Of a stretch of DNA of 10,395 bases, positions 1 to 6,539 are shown in pieces. Position numbers and translations under genes: made by a program. The number at the start of each line of letters is the position of its first letter. The stretch's first letter is position 1. Below the pieces are notes generated by a model that saw nothing but the letters and a program-made list of their open reading frames with translations, was not told the DNA's origin and did no database searches. The stretch is from an uncultured Eubacteriales bacterium (GTDB taxonomy: Bacteria; Bacillota; Clostridia; Oscillospirales; UBA644), in assembly GCA_934486965.1 (NCBI GenBank), contig CAKSQP010000046.1:1-10395 (forward strand), read 5' to 3'.

Positions 1-742
1 TGTGCGTTGAGCGGGTCTCTTTGCCTGAAATTACGTCTTTGATGGCTTCTCCCTCTCCGAGAACGAAGAGTTCGGCGGCGATATCATTGTTTTTTGCGAT
101 TGCGGACGCCGCGACGTCAATGACGTTTAATTGATTTTCTATGAGGTAATCGTAAGACGCTTTTTTTATCGCTTTCGCGGTCGGGTCGGTCGCAGGGTCT
201 GCGGTATAGACATAATCGACGCTTTTTCCGAGGACCGCAAGATCGACGTTGAGTTCGGCGGCTCTTAGCATTACCGCTGTATCGGTCGTGAAGAACGGAT
301 TACCCGTTCCTCCCGCAATGATTACGACTTTGCCGTTTTTCATCGCGTCAACAGCTTTTTCCGAAACGAAAAGGTCGCCTATCTTCGGCATCGGGACGGC
401 AGTCATAACGACCGACGGAACGCCGACCGTTTCAAGTGCGTCGTGAATTGCAACGGAATTGAAAGTCGTCGCGAGCATTCCCATGTTGTCGGCGTTTGAA
501 CCGTGCATTTTGCCGCCGCCGTTTTTGCCTCTCCATATATTGCCGCCGCCGATAACTATTGCGATTTCGCAACCGAGATCGTAGCAGTCTTTTATGTTTT
601 TGCAGATACGGAGCGCAAGGTCGAAATCGACTCCGAATTTGGGAACCGTCTTTTCTTTGCCGTCGACGGTCTTCGTTTCAACGCCGCCTATCGCCTCTCC
701 GCTGAGTTTTATAATTACTCTTTTATACTTAAGATCACTCAT
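1..742 (-). CDS. pyrH: UMP kinase (uridylate kinase), 3' end cut by window edge
   Basis: Bacterial UMP kinase of the amino-acid-kinase fold, which phosphorylates UMP to UDP with ATP in the cytoplasm for pyrimidine nucleotide synthesis. The 247 visible codons have no stop, and by comparison with the family (about 235-250 residues) only a few are missing. Visible motifs in order: KLSGEA near residue 12 (nucleotide site), IGGGNIWRG near residue 65, ADNMGMLAT near residue 90, AGGTGNPFFTTDTA near residue 150, and YTADP. The start ATG at 742 follows GGAG by 7 bases. It lies 17 bases behind the DUF4380 gene, so it is probably cotranscribed with it and tmcAL. Two oddities against the family as I remember it: the usual VDGVY reads VDYVY, and a lysine-rich stretch of roughly half a dozen extra residues follows KLSGEA. 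It is not next to tsf upstream; frr could lie beyond the edge. Identity is secure; whether it is the only copy in the genome is unknown. Confidence 0.95.
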   Translation of the reverse strand, partial: MSDLKYKRVIIKLSGEAIGGVETKTVDGKEKTVPKFGVDFDLALRICKNIKDCYDLGCEIAIVIGGGNIWRGKNGGGKMHGSNADNMGMLATTFNSVAIHDALETVGVPSVVMTAVPMPKIGDLFVSEKAVDAMKNGKVVIIAGGTGNPFFTTDTAVMLRAAELNVDLAVLGKSVDYVYTADPATDPTAKAIKKASYDYLIENQLNVIDVAASAIAKNNDIAAELFVLGEGEAIKDVISGKETRSTH

Positions 743-759
743 AGTCAGTCTCCGTCCGA

Positions 760-1686
760 TTAAAGGTCAATTTTTGCCCAGATCGAGGCAAGTTCTTCTT
801 CATTTTTCGGATCGGAAACGGTAACTCCGTCGTAAAGTTTCCAGTTTTCGACATGACAGGTAACCGAGCCGTCAGGTTTTGCTCCGAGTTCGCCGAGAGT
901 TTCGCACTCAAGGAAATTCTTGTTTGTGAAGGTTTCAAAAGAACAGCCGCCGTCGGGATATTCCGAGCCGTCGTAATGAGTGTATTTCTTAACGAACATC
1001 GAACCGTGATTTACATAAGCGGCGGTTCCGTAATTGAGGTCGAAACCGAGTTTGAGGTTTTCGGCGGAGCCGGGAACCTGCTTTAAGGTTACGAACTTTT
1101 TACCGAGGTAAAGCCTTTCGTCGGCAAGATTTGTATAGGGCCATGCGGTTATCATTCTGTTCGGCAGAAGTTCGGTATCATTATCGTTCATTTTAATAAT
1201 TTCGGTGCCTCCCGAAGAAAGAACGGTAAGCGCCCAGAGAGCATAATCCTGACTTTCGCCCGAATTGTTCGAAACGTAATGAGAAACTTTTACTTCGGTA
1301 TCTCCGACGATCTCGACGGTTATCGTAAACTGAAGTCCCGTTATCGCCTGCGCTTCGCTTACAAAAACAGCGCCGTTCTTTATTTTTTCAAAAGCGACGG
1401 GCGTATTGTCGGGATAGTAGGTATCTGCATATTCGGGGCTTATCCAGAGTCTGTGTCCGCCGTAGAGATACCATGTTTTATCGTCGCCGTAAAGTTCTCT
1501 CATATCTTCTTTATCGTAATACTGTTCTCTGTTGATGTCTTCAAAGAACATATTTTCTTTTCCGCAGAATCCGTAACGGATAATTCTCGGTCCGATATCG
1601 AGAGTTACGAGCAGGTCTATTTTACCATTGGAAATTTCAAGACATTTTCCGTAATTCTTATAATCTACTTCCTTGTATTCGATCAT
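760..1686 (-). CDS. DUF4380 family protein, galactose-mutarotase-like fold
   Basis: A 308-residue protein of unknown function that I recognise as DUF4380 by its N-terminal half: an LDIGPRIIRYG stretch near residue 29, GGHRLWISPE at about 76-85, and YYPDNTPV shortly after. A late NFLECETLGEL segment (about 257-267) resembles the sugar-binding end of aldose-1-epimerase-like beta sandwiches. From family knowledge, such proteins are expected to bind carbohydrate; a specific reaction cannot be assigned. No signal peptide or membrane segment is visible, so it is probably cytoplasmic. The ATG at 1686 is chosen because GAGGTG sits 6 bases upstream. An in-frame ATG at 1785 would add 33 residues but lies deep inside tmcAL and ahead of this ribosome site. 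The gap to tmcAL is 13 bases and to pyrH 17, so it is the middle gene of a three-gene unit. Family call fairly sure, function open. Confidence 0.8.
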   Translation of the reverse strand: MIEYKEVDYKNYGKCLEISNGKIDLLVTLDIGPRIIRYGFCGKENMFFEDINREQYYDKEDMRELYGDDKTWYLYGGHRLWISPEYADTYYPDNTPVAFEKIKNGAVFVSEAQAITGLQFTITVEIVGDTEVKVSHYVSNNSGESQDYALWALTVLSSGGTEIIKMNDNDTELLPNRMITAWPYTNLADERLYLGKKFVTLKQVPGSAENLKLGFDLNYGTAAYVNHGSMFVKKYTHYDGSEYPDGGCSFETFTNKNFLECETLGELGAKPDGSVTCHVENWKLYDGVTVSDPKNEEELASIWAKIDL

Positions 1687-1699
1687 TTCAAACACCTCG

Positions 1700-2860
1700 T
1701 TATTTAATATTGAAACTTGTATTATAAAAGGACTGTCCGCCCTTTTCCGTCTTTTTTTTGCAAAGCGAATAGATGTTGTCGGCAAAGACGTCCGTTTTCA
1801 TCTCTTCTGTAAATTTCCCGTCGTTTTCCGACGGTAACGAATGGTAGACCGGAAGATCCGACTTTTTCAGATTTTTGAGAAGTTCTCTTCCCTTTTCGCT
1901 GAAACCGAGAACATGAAAATAAGTCGGAAGCACGGGAGTTTTATCAAGCCCGAAGAACATTGAAAGAACGCCTCTGCGAACTGCCGAAAACGCATATCTT
2001 TTGGTCTTTACGCTTTCATAAAGTTCATAAAGAGAAGTTGCCGACGGGGCAAATTTCAGAATTCGGTTTTCAAGCCCGCCCGAAAGCCCGTACAGTTTTT
2101 CTTTCGGCAGTCCGAAAATTGCGGCTTGCCGCAAAAACGAAAGAACGACCGTCTCGAATTTTTTATAATCGGCGATATTTCCGTTTTCAAGAGAGGTCAT
2201 GACCGAAAAATTCGAATATTCCGGCAGATCGCCCTCTTCAAGAGTGTTTTTCGCAATTTTTTTCCTTGCACAGGTCGCGGAAAATTCCGACGAGTCGTCG
2301 TGAAAACTTCCGAGCCTTTTTATCGGCAGAGGAACGATACCCGAAGACAGTTTTTCTATTGCCGCAAGATATTCGTAAGCAAGAATATCGTTCGGTTCTT
2401 TAGGAACAAAATTCCCGCCCGCCGAAATTACGGCTTTTTCCCTTGCGGAAGCAAACGGAAGCCCTTCGTTCATATATTTTTTTATAAGACCGTCTTTTTC
2501 CGCTTTTTTCTCAAATTCGAAAGCGTTATAAAAAAGCGGGATATCCGGAGTCTCCGCGCCGAAACACAAAGTATCGACAAAGCCCGTTTTATCAAGGAGA
2601 AAGACCGCGCCGTATGCAAAATCACGCGCGGACGCGATACTGTATCGGAGCGACAGAGAAATTACCAGATCGGCTCCCGACAAAACCGCGACTTTAGCCC
2701 TTTCGTATTTGTCGAGGATCGCAGGCTCACTGCGTTGAACGAAATTTCCGCTCATGCAGACGGTCACAGTTTCCGCACCGAGTTTTTTCAGCGTTTCAAG
2801 TTGATAAAGATGACCTTTGTGAAACGGATTGTATTCGGCGACGATGCCGACATTTTTCAC
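1700..2860 (-). CDS. tmcAL: tRNA(Met) cytidine acetate ligase
   Basis: TmcAL (formerly YlbM, annotated as a nucleotidyltransferase-like protein) activates acetate with ATP and acetylates the wobble cytidine (C34) of elongator tRNA-Met, helping accurate AUG decoding. The 386-residue product starts with the family's VGIVAEYNPFHKGH block, containing the HxGH nucleotide-binding motif at residues 14-17, followed by MSGNFVQRSEPA (about 36-47), an EPNDILAYEYL segment (about 155-165), FSATCARKKI (about 193) and a C-terminal TKRYAFSAVRRG segment. GTG at 2860 is preferred: a near-perfect GGAGGTGAT lies with GGAGG 8 bases upstream, whereas the in-frame GTG at 2869 overlaps that ribosome site. It is the first gene after the promoter at 2891..2919 and leads DUF4380 and pyrH. 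Length is slightly below the roughly 400 residues usual for the family. Confidence 0.93.
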   Translation of the reverse strand: MKNVGIVAEYNPFHKGHLYQLETLKKLGAETVTVCMSGNFVQRSEPAILDKYERAKVAVLSGADLVISLSLRYSIASARDFAYGAVFLLDKTGFVDTLCFGAETPDIPLFYNAFEFEKKAEKDGLIKKYMNEGLPFASAREKAVISAGGNFVPKEPNDILAYEYLAAIEKLSSGIVPLPIKRLGSFHDDSSEFSATCARKKIAKNTLEEGDLPEYSNFSVMTSLENGNIADYKKFETVVLSFLRQAAIFGLPKEKLYGLSGGLENRILKFAPSATSLYELYESVKTKRYAFSAVRRGVLSMFFGLDKTPVLPTYFHVLGFSEKGRELLKNLKKSDLPVYHSLPSENDGKFTEEMKTDVFADNIYSLCKKKTEKGGQSFYNTSFNIK

Positions 2861-2864
2861 AAAA

Positions 2865-2873
2865 ATCACCTCC
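2865..2873 (-). promoter_or_regulatory. Strong ribosome binding site of tmcAL
   Basis: The minus strand reads GGAGGTGAT, matching the 16S rRNA 3' end over nine bases. Its GGAGG core is 8 bases before the GTG at 2860. It decides the start, because the other in-frame GTG (2867..2869) is part of this site. Confidence 0.85.
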
Positions 2874-2890
2874 GCCTCGGCTTTTTATAC

Positions 2891-2919
2891 ATTATACCTG
2901 ATTTTAAGGAAAAAATCAA
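2891..2919 (-). promoter_or_regulatory. Sigma-A type promoter for tmcAL-DUF4380-pyrH
   Basis: On the minus strand TTGATT (2914..2919) is followed after exactly 17 bases by a perfect TATAAT (2891..2896). The -35 box matches TTGACA at four of six positions. Transcription would begin near 2884, giving a leader of about 25 bases before the tmcAL GTG, which contains only the ribosome site. The surroundings are AT-rich, as is usual for promoters. This is the only convincing promoter in the window. Confidence 0.75.
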
Positions 2920-2953
2920 GCATTTAGAGAGATATTTTTAAGATAAAAAAGCA

Positions 2954-3571
2954 CTAATTTATGTCCGAAAGAAAAGAATTTTCGCCGTAAGACAGAAATT
3001 CGAATTTTCCGTCCCCGTAAATGCCTCTTGAAACGGAAGCATTCGTTACCCAACCGTGATTCTGTCTTTCCTCATCGGTCATCTTGTCATAGTAGAATTT
3101 AATGCAATGAATAGGAGTTGCGTGTGAAACTATCGCAATTCTTTTTCCGTCGTTTTCGGCGGCGATTTTATCGATACACTTTCCTATCCTTTCGGTGACG
3201 TCTTTTACCGATTCCCCCTCCGGAAAAGCAAAGCCGAAGGTGTCCGTCTGCCACGAAGCAAAAGTTTCGGGATATTTTTCCTGCAACTCCGCAAAGGGAG
3301 TGTTTTCCCATGTACCTGCGTTTACTTCGCGGAGTTCCTTCATTTTGACGATATCACAGCCCTGATACGCGGCAACATGATGCGCGGTCATATAAGTACG
3401 GGTAAGATCGCTTGAGTATATCCGTTCTATCTTCGTGTCCGAAAGAAATCTGCCTGTCGCGTCGGCTTGTCTGTGTCCTTTTTCGGTAAGCACGGAATTA
3501 TACTGACCGTGGAAAATTCTTTTTGCGTTTCCTTCGGCCTCGGCGTGTCTTATAATAATTATTTCCGTCAT
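2954..3571 (-). CDS. Histidine phosphatase (phosphoglycerate-mutase-like) family protein
   Basis: A 205-residue cytoplasmic enzyme of the histidine phosphatase superfamily, branch 1. The catalytic set is complete: IIIRHAEAEGN with the nucleophilic His9 and Arg8, the phosphate-binding Arg58 in SSDLTRTYMTA, the acid Glu82 in LREVNAGTWE, and the second histidine His150 in IVSHATPI. The family hydrolyses phosphomonoesters on substrates as different as phosphoglycerate, alpha-ribazole phosphate and sugar phosphates; nothing here identifies the substrate. ATG 3571 is chosen because GAGGAG lies 7 bases upstream; a TTG at 3586 falls inside the terminator T-tract and ahead of that site. It stands between two transcription units: the clp terminator abuts its ribosome site and the tmcAL promoter follows it. 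No strong promoter of its own is visible. Confidence 0.9.
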   Translation of the reverse strand: MTEIIIIRHAEAEGNAKRIFHGQYNSVLTEKGHRQADATGRFLSDTKIERIYSSDLTRTYMTAHHVAAYQGCDIVKMKELREVNAGTWENTPFAELQEKYPETFASWQTDTFGFAFPEGESVKDVTERIGKCIDKIAAENDGKRIAIVSHATPIHCIKFYYDKMTDEERQNHGWVTNASVSRGIYGDGKFEFLSYGENSFLSDIN

Positions 3572-3584
3572 TTGATCTCTCCTC

Positions 3585-3615
3585 AAAAAATTCCCGTACG
3601 CAGAACATACGGGAA
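3585..3615 (-). terminator. Rho-independent terminator after the clp gene
   Basis: On the minus strand TTCCCGTA (3608..3615) and TACGGGAA (3591..3598) form a perfect 8-base-pair stem with a 9-base loop, followed at once by six T residues (3585..3590). A run of four A residues upstream (3617..3620) could lengthen the stem by pairing with the T-tract. It lies 6 bases past the clp stop codon. The T-tract is directly followed by the ribosome site of the histidine phosphatase, so termination or read-through here determines how much upstream transcription reaches that gene. Confidence 0.85.
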
Positions 3616-3621
3616 CTTTTA

Positions 3622-5928
3622 TTATTCTATTTCAAGCAAAATTTCTCCGTTTTCGGCTTTTACGGATATTGAACGCACGGGAGTAATACGGTCGCAGATA
3701 GCCGCCACCGCTTTATCCTCTATTTCTCTCTGAATTATCCTGCGGCAGTTTCTTGCGCCGTACTGAGCGCTGTAAGATTTATCCGCAAGCAGTTCGAGAA
3801 CGCCGTCGCCGTAGGAGAATTCTATCTCTTTTTTCGCAAGGGCTTTTTTGAGATCCTCGACATATATCCTGATTATTTCGGGGAAAACTTCTTTCGGCAA
3901 CGGGCTGAAAATAACGATCTCGTCGACCCTGTTCAGGAATTCGGGACGCAAAAATTCCGAAAGCGCCTTTCTGACTTTTTCCTCTGAAATGTCGGAATCT
4001 GTTTTTCCGAAACCCGCGGAAGACGATTTGAGGGTTGAGCCCGCATTTGTCGTCATAACGATAAATGTATGTTCAAAAGAAACCGTTTTCCCTCTCGAAT
4101 CGGTGATTCTGCCGTCGTCAAGTATCTGAAGCAGAATATTCAGGACATCGGGGTGCGCCTTTTCTATTTCGTCAAAAAGAATTACGGAATAAGGCTTTCT
4201 GCGTATCTTCTCGGTAAGTTGCCCCGCCTCGTCGTATCCTACGTATCCCGGAGGCGCTCCGATTATCTTGGATACCGAATGTTTCTCCATATATTCGCTC
4301 ATGTCAAGCCTTATAAGCGTTTCGGGAGAATCAAAAAGTTTATCGGCAAGGACTTTTACAAGTTCGGTCTTTCCGACGCCGGTAGGTCCTGCAAAAATAA
4401 AGGAAACAGGTCTCTTTCTCGGAACAAGACTGACTCTTCCGCGGCGTACGCCTTTCGCGATTTCGGTAACGGCTTTATCCTGACCGACGATCCTCTCTTT
4501 GAGAGCGTCTTCAAGATGAGAAAGTTTGCCGTTTTCGTCCTGTCTGATTTTTGTTGCGGGAATTTTTGTCCAAAGTTCTATGACTGCGGCAAGATCTTCG
4601 ACCGTAACCGAAATTCCGTCTATTTTCTTTTTAAGGTCGTCGGCGGTCACGGAAAGTTGCATTGCTTCGGACTTGAGTTGCGCTATTTTCTGATAATCAG
4701 CCTCTTCAAGTTCGGTTTTTTCCTCGGTCTCCGAAAGTTCCTCTTCGATCGCGGCAAGTTTTTTTGTCGCGTTGAAATATTCGTTATATATCGGGTTGTT
4801 GAGGACTGCGTTTGAGCACGCCTCGTCGATAAGGTCGATTGCTTTATCGGGCAAATATCTGTCGGTGACGTATCTTTCCGAAAGTTCGACCGCTTTTCCG
4901 ACTATCTGTGCGGGGATTTTAATGTTATGGAAATTCTCGTAATAACCCTTTATTCCCGTAAGCATTTCAGTTGCTTCCGCAACAGACGGCTCCTCAACGA
5001 TGATCGGCTGAAAACGTCTTTCGAGAGCCGCGTCTTTTTCGATATACTTGCGGTATTCGTTGAGGGTGGTTGCACCTATGACCTGTATTTCTCCGCGGGA
5101 AAGCGCGGGTTTCATCATGTTTGCGGCGGACATCGTCCCCTCGGAGTCTCCCGTTCCGACGAGGTTATGGACTTCGTCGATAACAAGAATTACGTTGCCG
5201 AGTTTGCGGACTTCGTCGATAAGCCCCTTAACGCGGCTTTCAAACTGTCCCCTGAAATTCGTACCAGCAACAAGAGCCGTCAGGTCAAGGAGATATATCT
5301 CTTTATCCGCAAGTTGCGCAGGGACTTCGCCCTTTACTATCTTCTGGGCTATTCCCTCGGCTATTGCGGTCTTTCCGACGCCGGGTTCGCCTATCAGACA
5401 GGGGTTGTTCTTATTTCTGCGGGTAAGTATCTGCATCGCGCGGAATATCTCTTTATCCCTGCCGATAACGGCGTCGAGTTTGCCTTCGCGCGCCTTTTTC
5501 GTGAGGTCGGTACAGAAAGTATCGAGCATCTTCGTCTGGGGTTTTTCTTTTTTCTTTCCGTCGCCGTCTTTTGAAACTTCCTCCGCCGGAATTTCAGAAA
5601 TTTCGTCCGACTTGTTTTCGGGAGACATATTCCCCATCAGATTTTTGAAAAAGTCGAATCCGCCTTCTCCGTCAAGCGCCTCGGGGTCGATTCCCGCGGC
5701 GGACATATCGTCGACCATTTCCATCATCGATTCAAATTTCTTGTCCATATCGTCCAGCGCCTCATCTGAGATATCGACGGTGTCGATTGGAATATTTGCG
5801 GGCTTTATACCGAGTTCCTTTGCGCATTTTAAGCAAAGTCCCTCGTTTGTGACCTTGTCGCCCTCAAATTTGGTGACGAAGACCACGGCTACATGTTTTT
5901 TGCATCTTGAACAGCGTTGTATGTTCAT
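3622..5928 (-). CDS. ClpE-like AAA+ Clp ATPase with N-terminal zinc finger
   Basis: A 768-residue protein-unfolding ATPase with two AAA+ modules, expected to form hexamers and probably feed substrates to ClpP. Residues 1-40 hold a C4 zinc finger (Cys6, Cys9, Cys32, Cys35) as in ClpE, and an acidic linker follows to about 130; the double Clp_N repeat of ClpC and ClpB is absent. Module D1 has Walker A GEPGVGKT (180-187), an NFRG pore loop, Walker B VILVIDE (246-252) and arginine finger ALERRF (301-306). A short coiled-coil middle segment covers about 385-440, much shorter than ClpB's. Module D2 has GPTGVGKT (514-521), pore loop GYVG, VILFDE (582-587), sensor 1 near TTNAG and sensor 2 GAR (724-726). 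Where ClpP partners carry an [LIV]GF loop, this has AGF (638-640). The ATG overlaps the pgsA stop by four bases. No CtsR or CIRCE operator is visible nearby. I call it ClpE-like rather than naming clpE or clpC. Confidence 0.93.
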   Translation of the reverse strand: MNIQRCSRCKKHVAVVFVTKFEGDKVTNEGLCLKCAKELGIKPANIPIDTVDISDEALDDMDKKFESMMEMVDDMSAAGIDPEALDGEGGFDFFKNLMGNMSPENKSDEISEIPAEEVSKDGDGKKKEKPQTKMLDTFCTDLTKKAREGKLDAVIGRDKEIFRAMQILTRRNKNNPCLIGEPGVGKTAIAEGIAQKIVKGEVPAQLADKEIYLLDLTALVAGTNFRGQFESRVKGLIDEVRKLGNVILVIDEVHNLVGTGDSEGTMSAANMMKPALSRGEIQVIGATTLNEYRKYIEKDAALERRFQPIIVEEPSVAEATEMLTGIKGYYENFHNIKIPAQIVGKAVELSERYVTDRYLPDKAIDLIDEACSNAVLNNPIYNEYFNATKKLAAIEEELSETEEKTELEEADYQKIAQLKSEAMQLSVTADDLKKKIDGISVTVEDLAAVIELWTKIPATKIRQDENGKLSHLEDALKERIVGQDKAVTEIAKGVRRGRVSLVPRKRPVSFIFAGPTGVGKTELVKVLADKLFDSPETLIRLDMSEYMEKHSVSKIIGAPPGYVGYDEAGQLTEKIRRKPYSVILFDEIEKAHPDVLNILLQILDDGRITDSRGKTVSFEHTFIVMTTNAGSTLKSSSAGFGKTDSDISEEKVRKALSEFLRPEFLNRVDEIVIFSPLPKEVFPEIIRIYVEDLKKALAKKEIEFSYGDGVLELLADKSYSAQYGARNCRRIIQREIEDKAVAAICDRITPVRSISVKAENGEILLEIE

Positions 5929-6521
5929 AAATCTTCACTTTCCGATAAATTCTTATCTTTTTCCGCAGTACCGAAGTAGGTCCTGCAGGCGAGTATTATA
6001 TAACTTACGGTCACCGCAAGAGAGACCGCGACTGTAACCGCGAACACCGAATCAATAACGGTATGCGCGAGAGTTGAAACTTTGAGACCGTTTTCTCTGA
6101 GTTGGAAAAAGAATACGGTAAGAAAACTCACAAAATAGAGGGAGGAAGCAAGTTTTCCGTACCATCTTGCGGGTATAACGACGGTGCATTTGTTACAATA
6201 TATCAAAGCCCCGACAAGCATAACCGTTTCTTTTATAAATATTACGGCGACAGCCCAGAAAGGAACCGCACCGCTGACGACAAAACAGACTACCGTCGAA
6301 AACTGGAAGAGTTTGTCCGCGATCGGGTCGAGTATCTTTCCGAGATCTGATATCTGATTGAATTTCCGGGCAATATATCCGTCAAGCAGGTCGGTAAGTC
6401 CCGAAAGAAGAAGGACGACAAGCGCGACCGCCAACATTTCCGGTCGGAAATATACGATACAGAAAACCGCGACGAGCAATATCCTGATTACGGAAAGGAC
6501 GTTCGGTACGGTAAAAATCAT
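5925..6521 (-). CDS. pgsA: CDP-diacylglycerol-glycerol-3-phosphate 3-phosphatidyltransferase
   Basis: PgsA joins CDP-diacylglycerol and glycerol-3-phosphate to phosphatidylglycerophosphate, the committed step to phosphatidylglycerol and cardiolipin, in the cytoplasmic membrane. The 198-residue protein carries the complete CDP-alcohol phosphatidyltransferase signature DGx2ARx8Gx3Dx3D: Asp47-Gly48, Ala51-Arg52, Gly61, Asp65 and Asp69. It has several hydrophobic segments (about 8-24, 29-43, 73-92, then three in the C-terminal half) and a hydrophilic acidic tail. The N-terminus MIFTVPNVLSVIRILL is typical of PgsA. The ATG at 6521 follows GGAGG by 7 bases. It lies 18 bases after cvpA, and its TGA overlaps the clp ATG as ATGA, suggesting translational coupling. 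Related enzymes use other acceptors, but the N-terminus and length fit PgsA best. Confidence 0.92.
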   Translation of the reverse strand: MIFTVPNVLSVIRILLVAVFCIVYFRPEMLAVALVVLLLSGLTDLLDGYIARKFNQISDLGKILDPIADKLFQFSTVVCFVVSGAVPFWAVAVIFIKETVMLVGALIYCNKCTVVIPARWYGKLASSLYFVSFLTVFFFQLRENGLKVSTLAHTVIDSVFAVTVAVSLAVTVSYIILACRTYFGTAEKDKNLSESEDL

Positions 6522-6539
6522 ACGGTTTCCTCCGCGGAA

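Noticed and set aside
1687..1785. N-terminal extension of the DUF4380 protein
   Set aside because: The extension lies within the tmcAL coding region and upstream of a well-placed GAGGTG for the ATG at 1686.
2126..2941. Plus-strand open frame of 271 codons opposite tmcAL
   Set aside because: It is codon-aligned with tmcAL, so its openness only reflects avoidance of TTA, CTA and TCA codons in the sense gene. The Arg/Phe-rich product is not protein-like, and the frame crosses the tmcAL promoter.
2977..3009. AT-rich inverted repeats at the end of the histidine phosphatase gene, a possible terminator
   Set aside because: The stem is short, AT-only and inside conserved-frame coding sequence; the later T run (2945-2950) has no GC-rich stem before it.
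3622..3660. Possible promoter for the histidine phosphatase at the clp 3' end
   Set aside because: A TAGAAT-like -10 exists near 3624-3629 but nothing like TTGACA is found 16-18 bases upstream.
4069..4815. Plus-strand open frame of 248 codons opposite clp
   Set aside because: Also codon-aligned antisense to a well-conserved AAA+ gene; no recognisable domain.
5170..5222. Repeated 14-base GACTTCGTCGATAA inside clp
   Set aside because: Both copies encode an IDEV sequence, one of them Walker B; this is codon-level coincidence.
5048..6037. Long plus-strand open frame of 329 codons opposite clp and pgsA
   Set aside because: It runs antisense to two genes with complete family motifs, has low-complexity Ser/Pro/Ile-rich composition and resembles no family. 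Open antisense frames are expected in this base composition.
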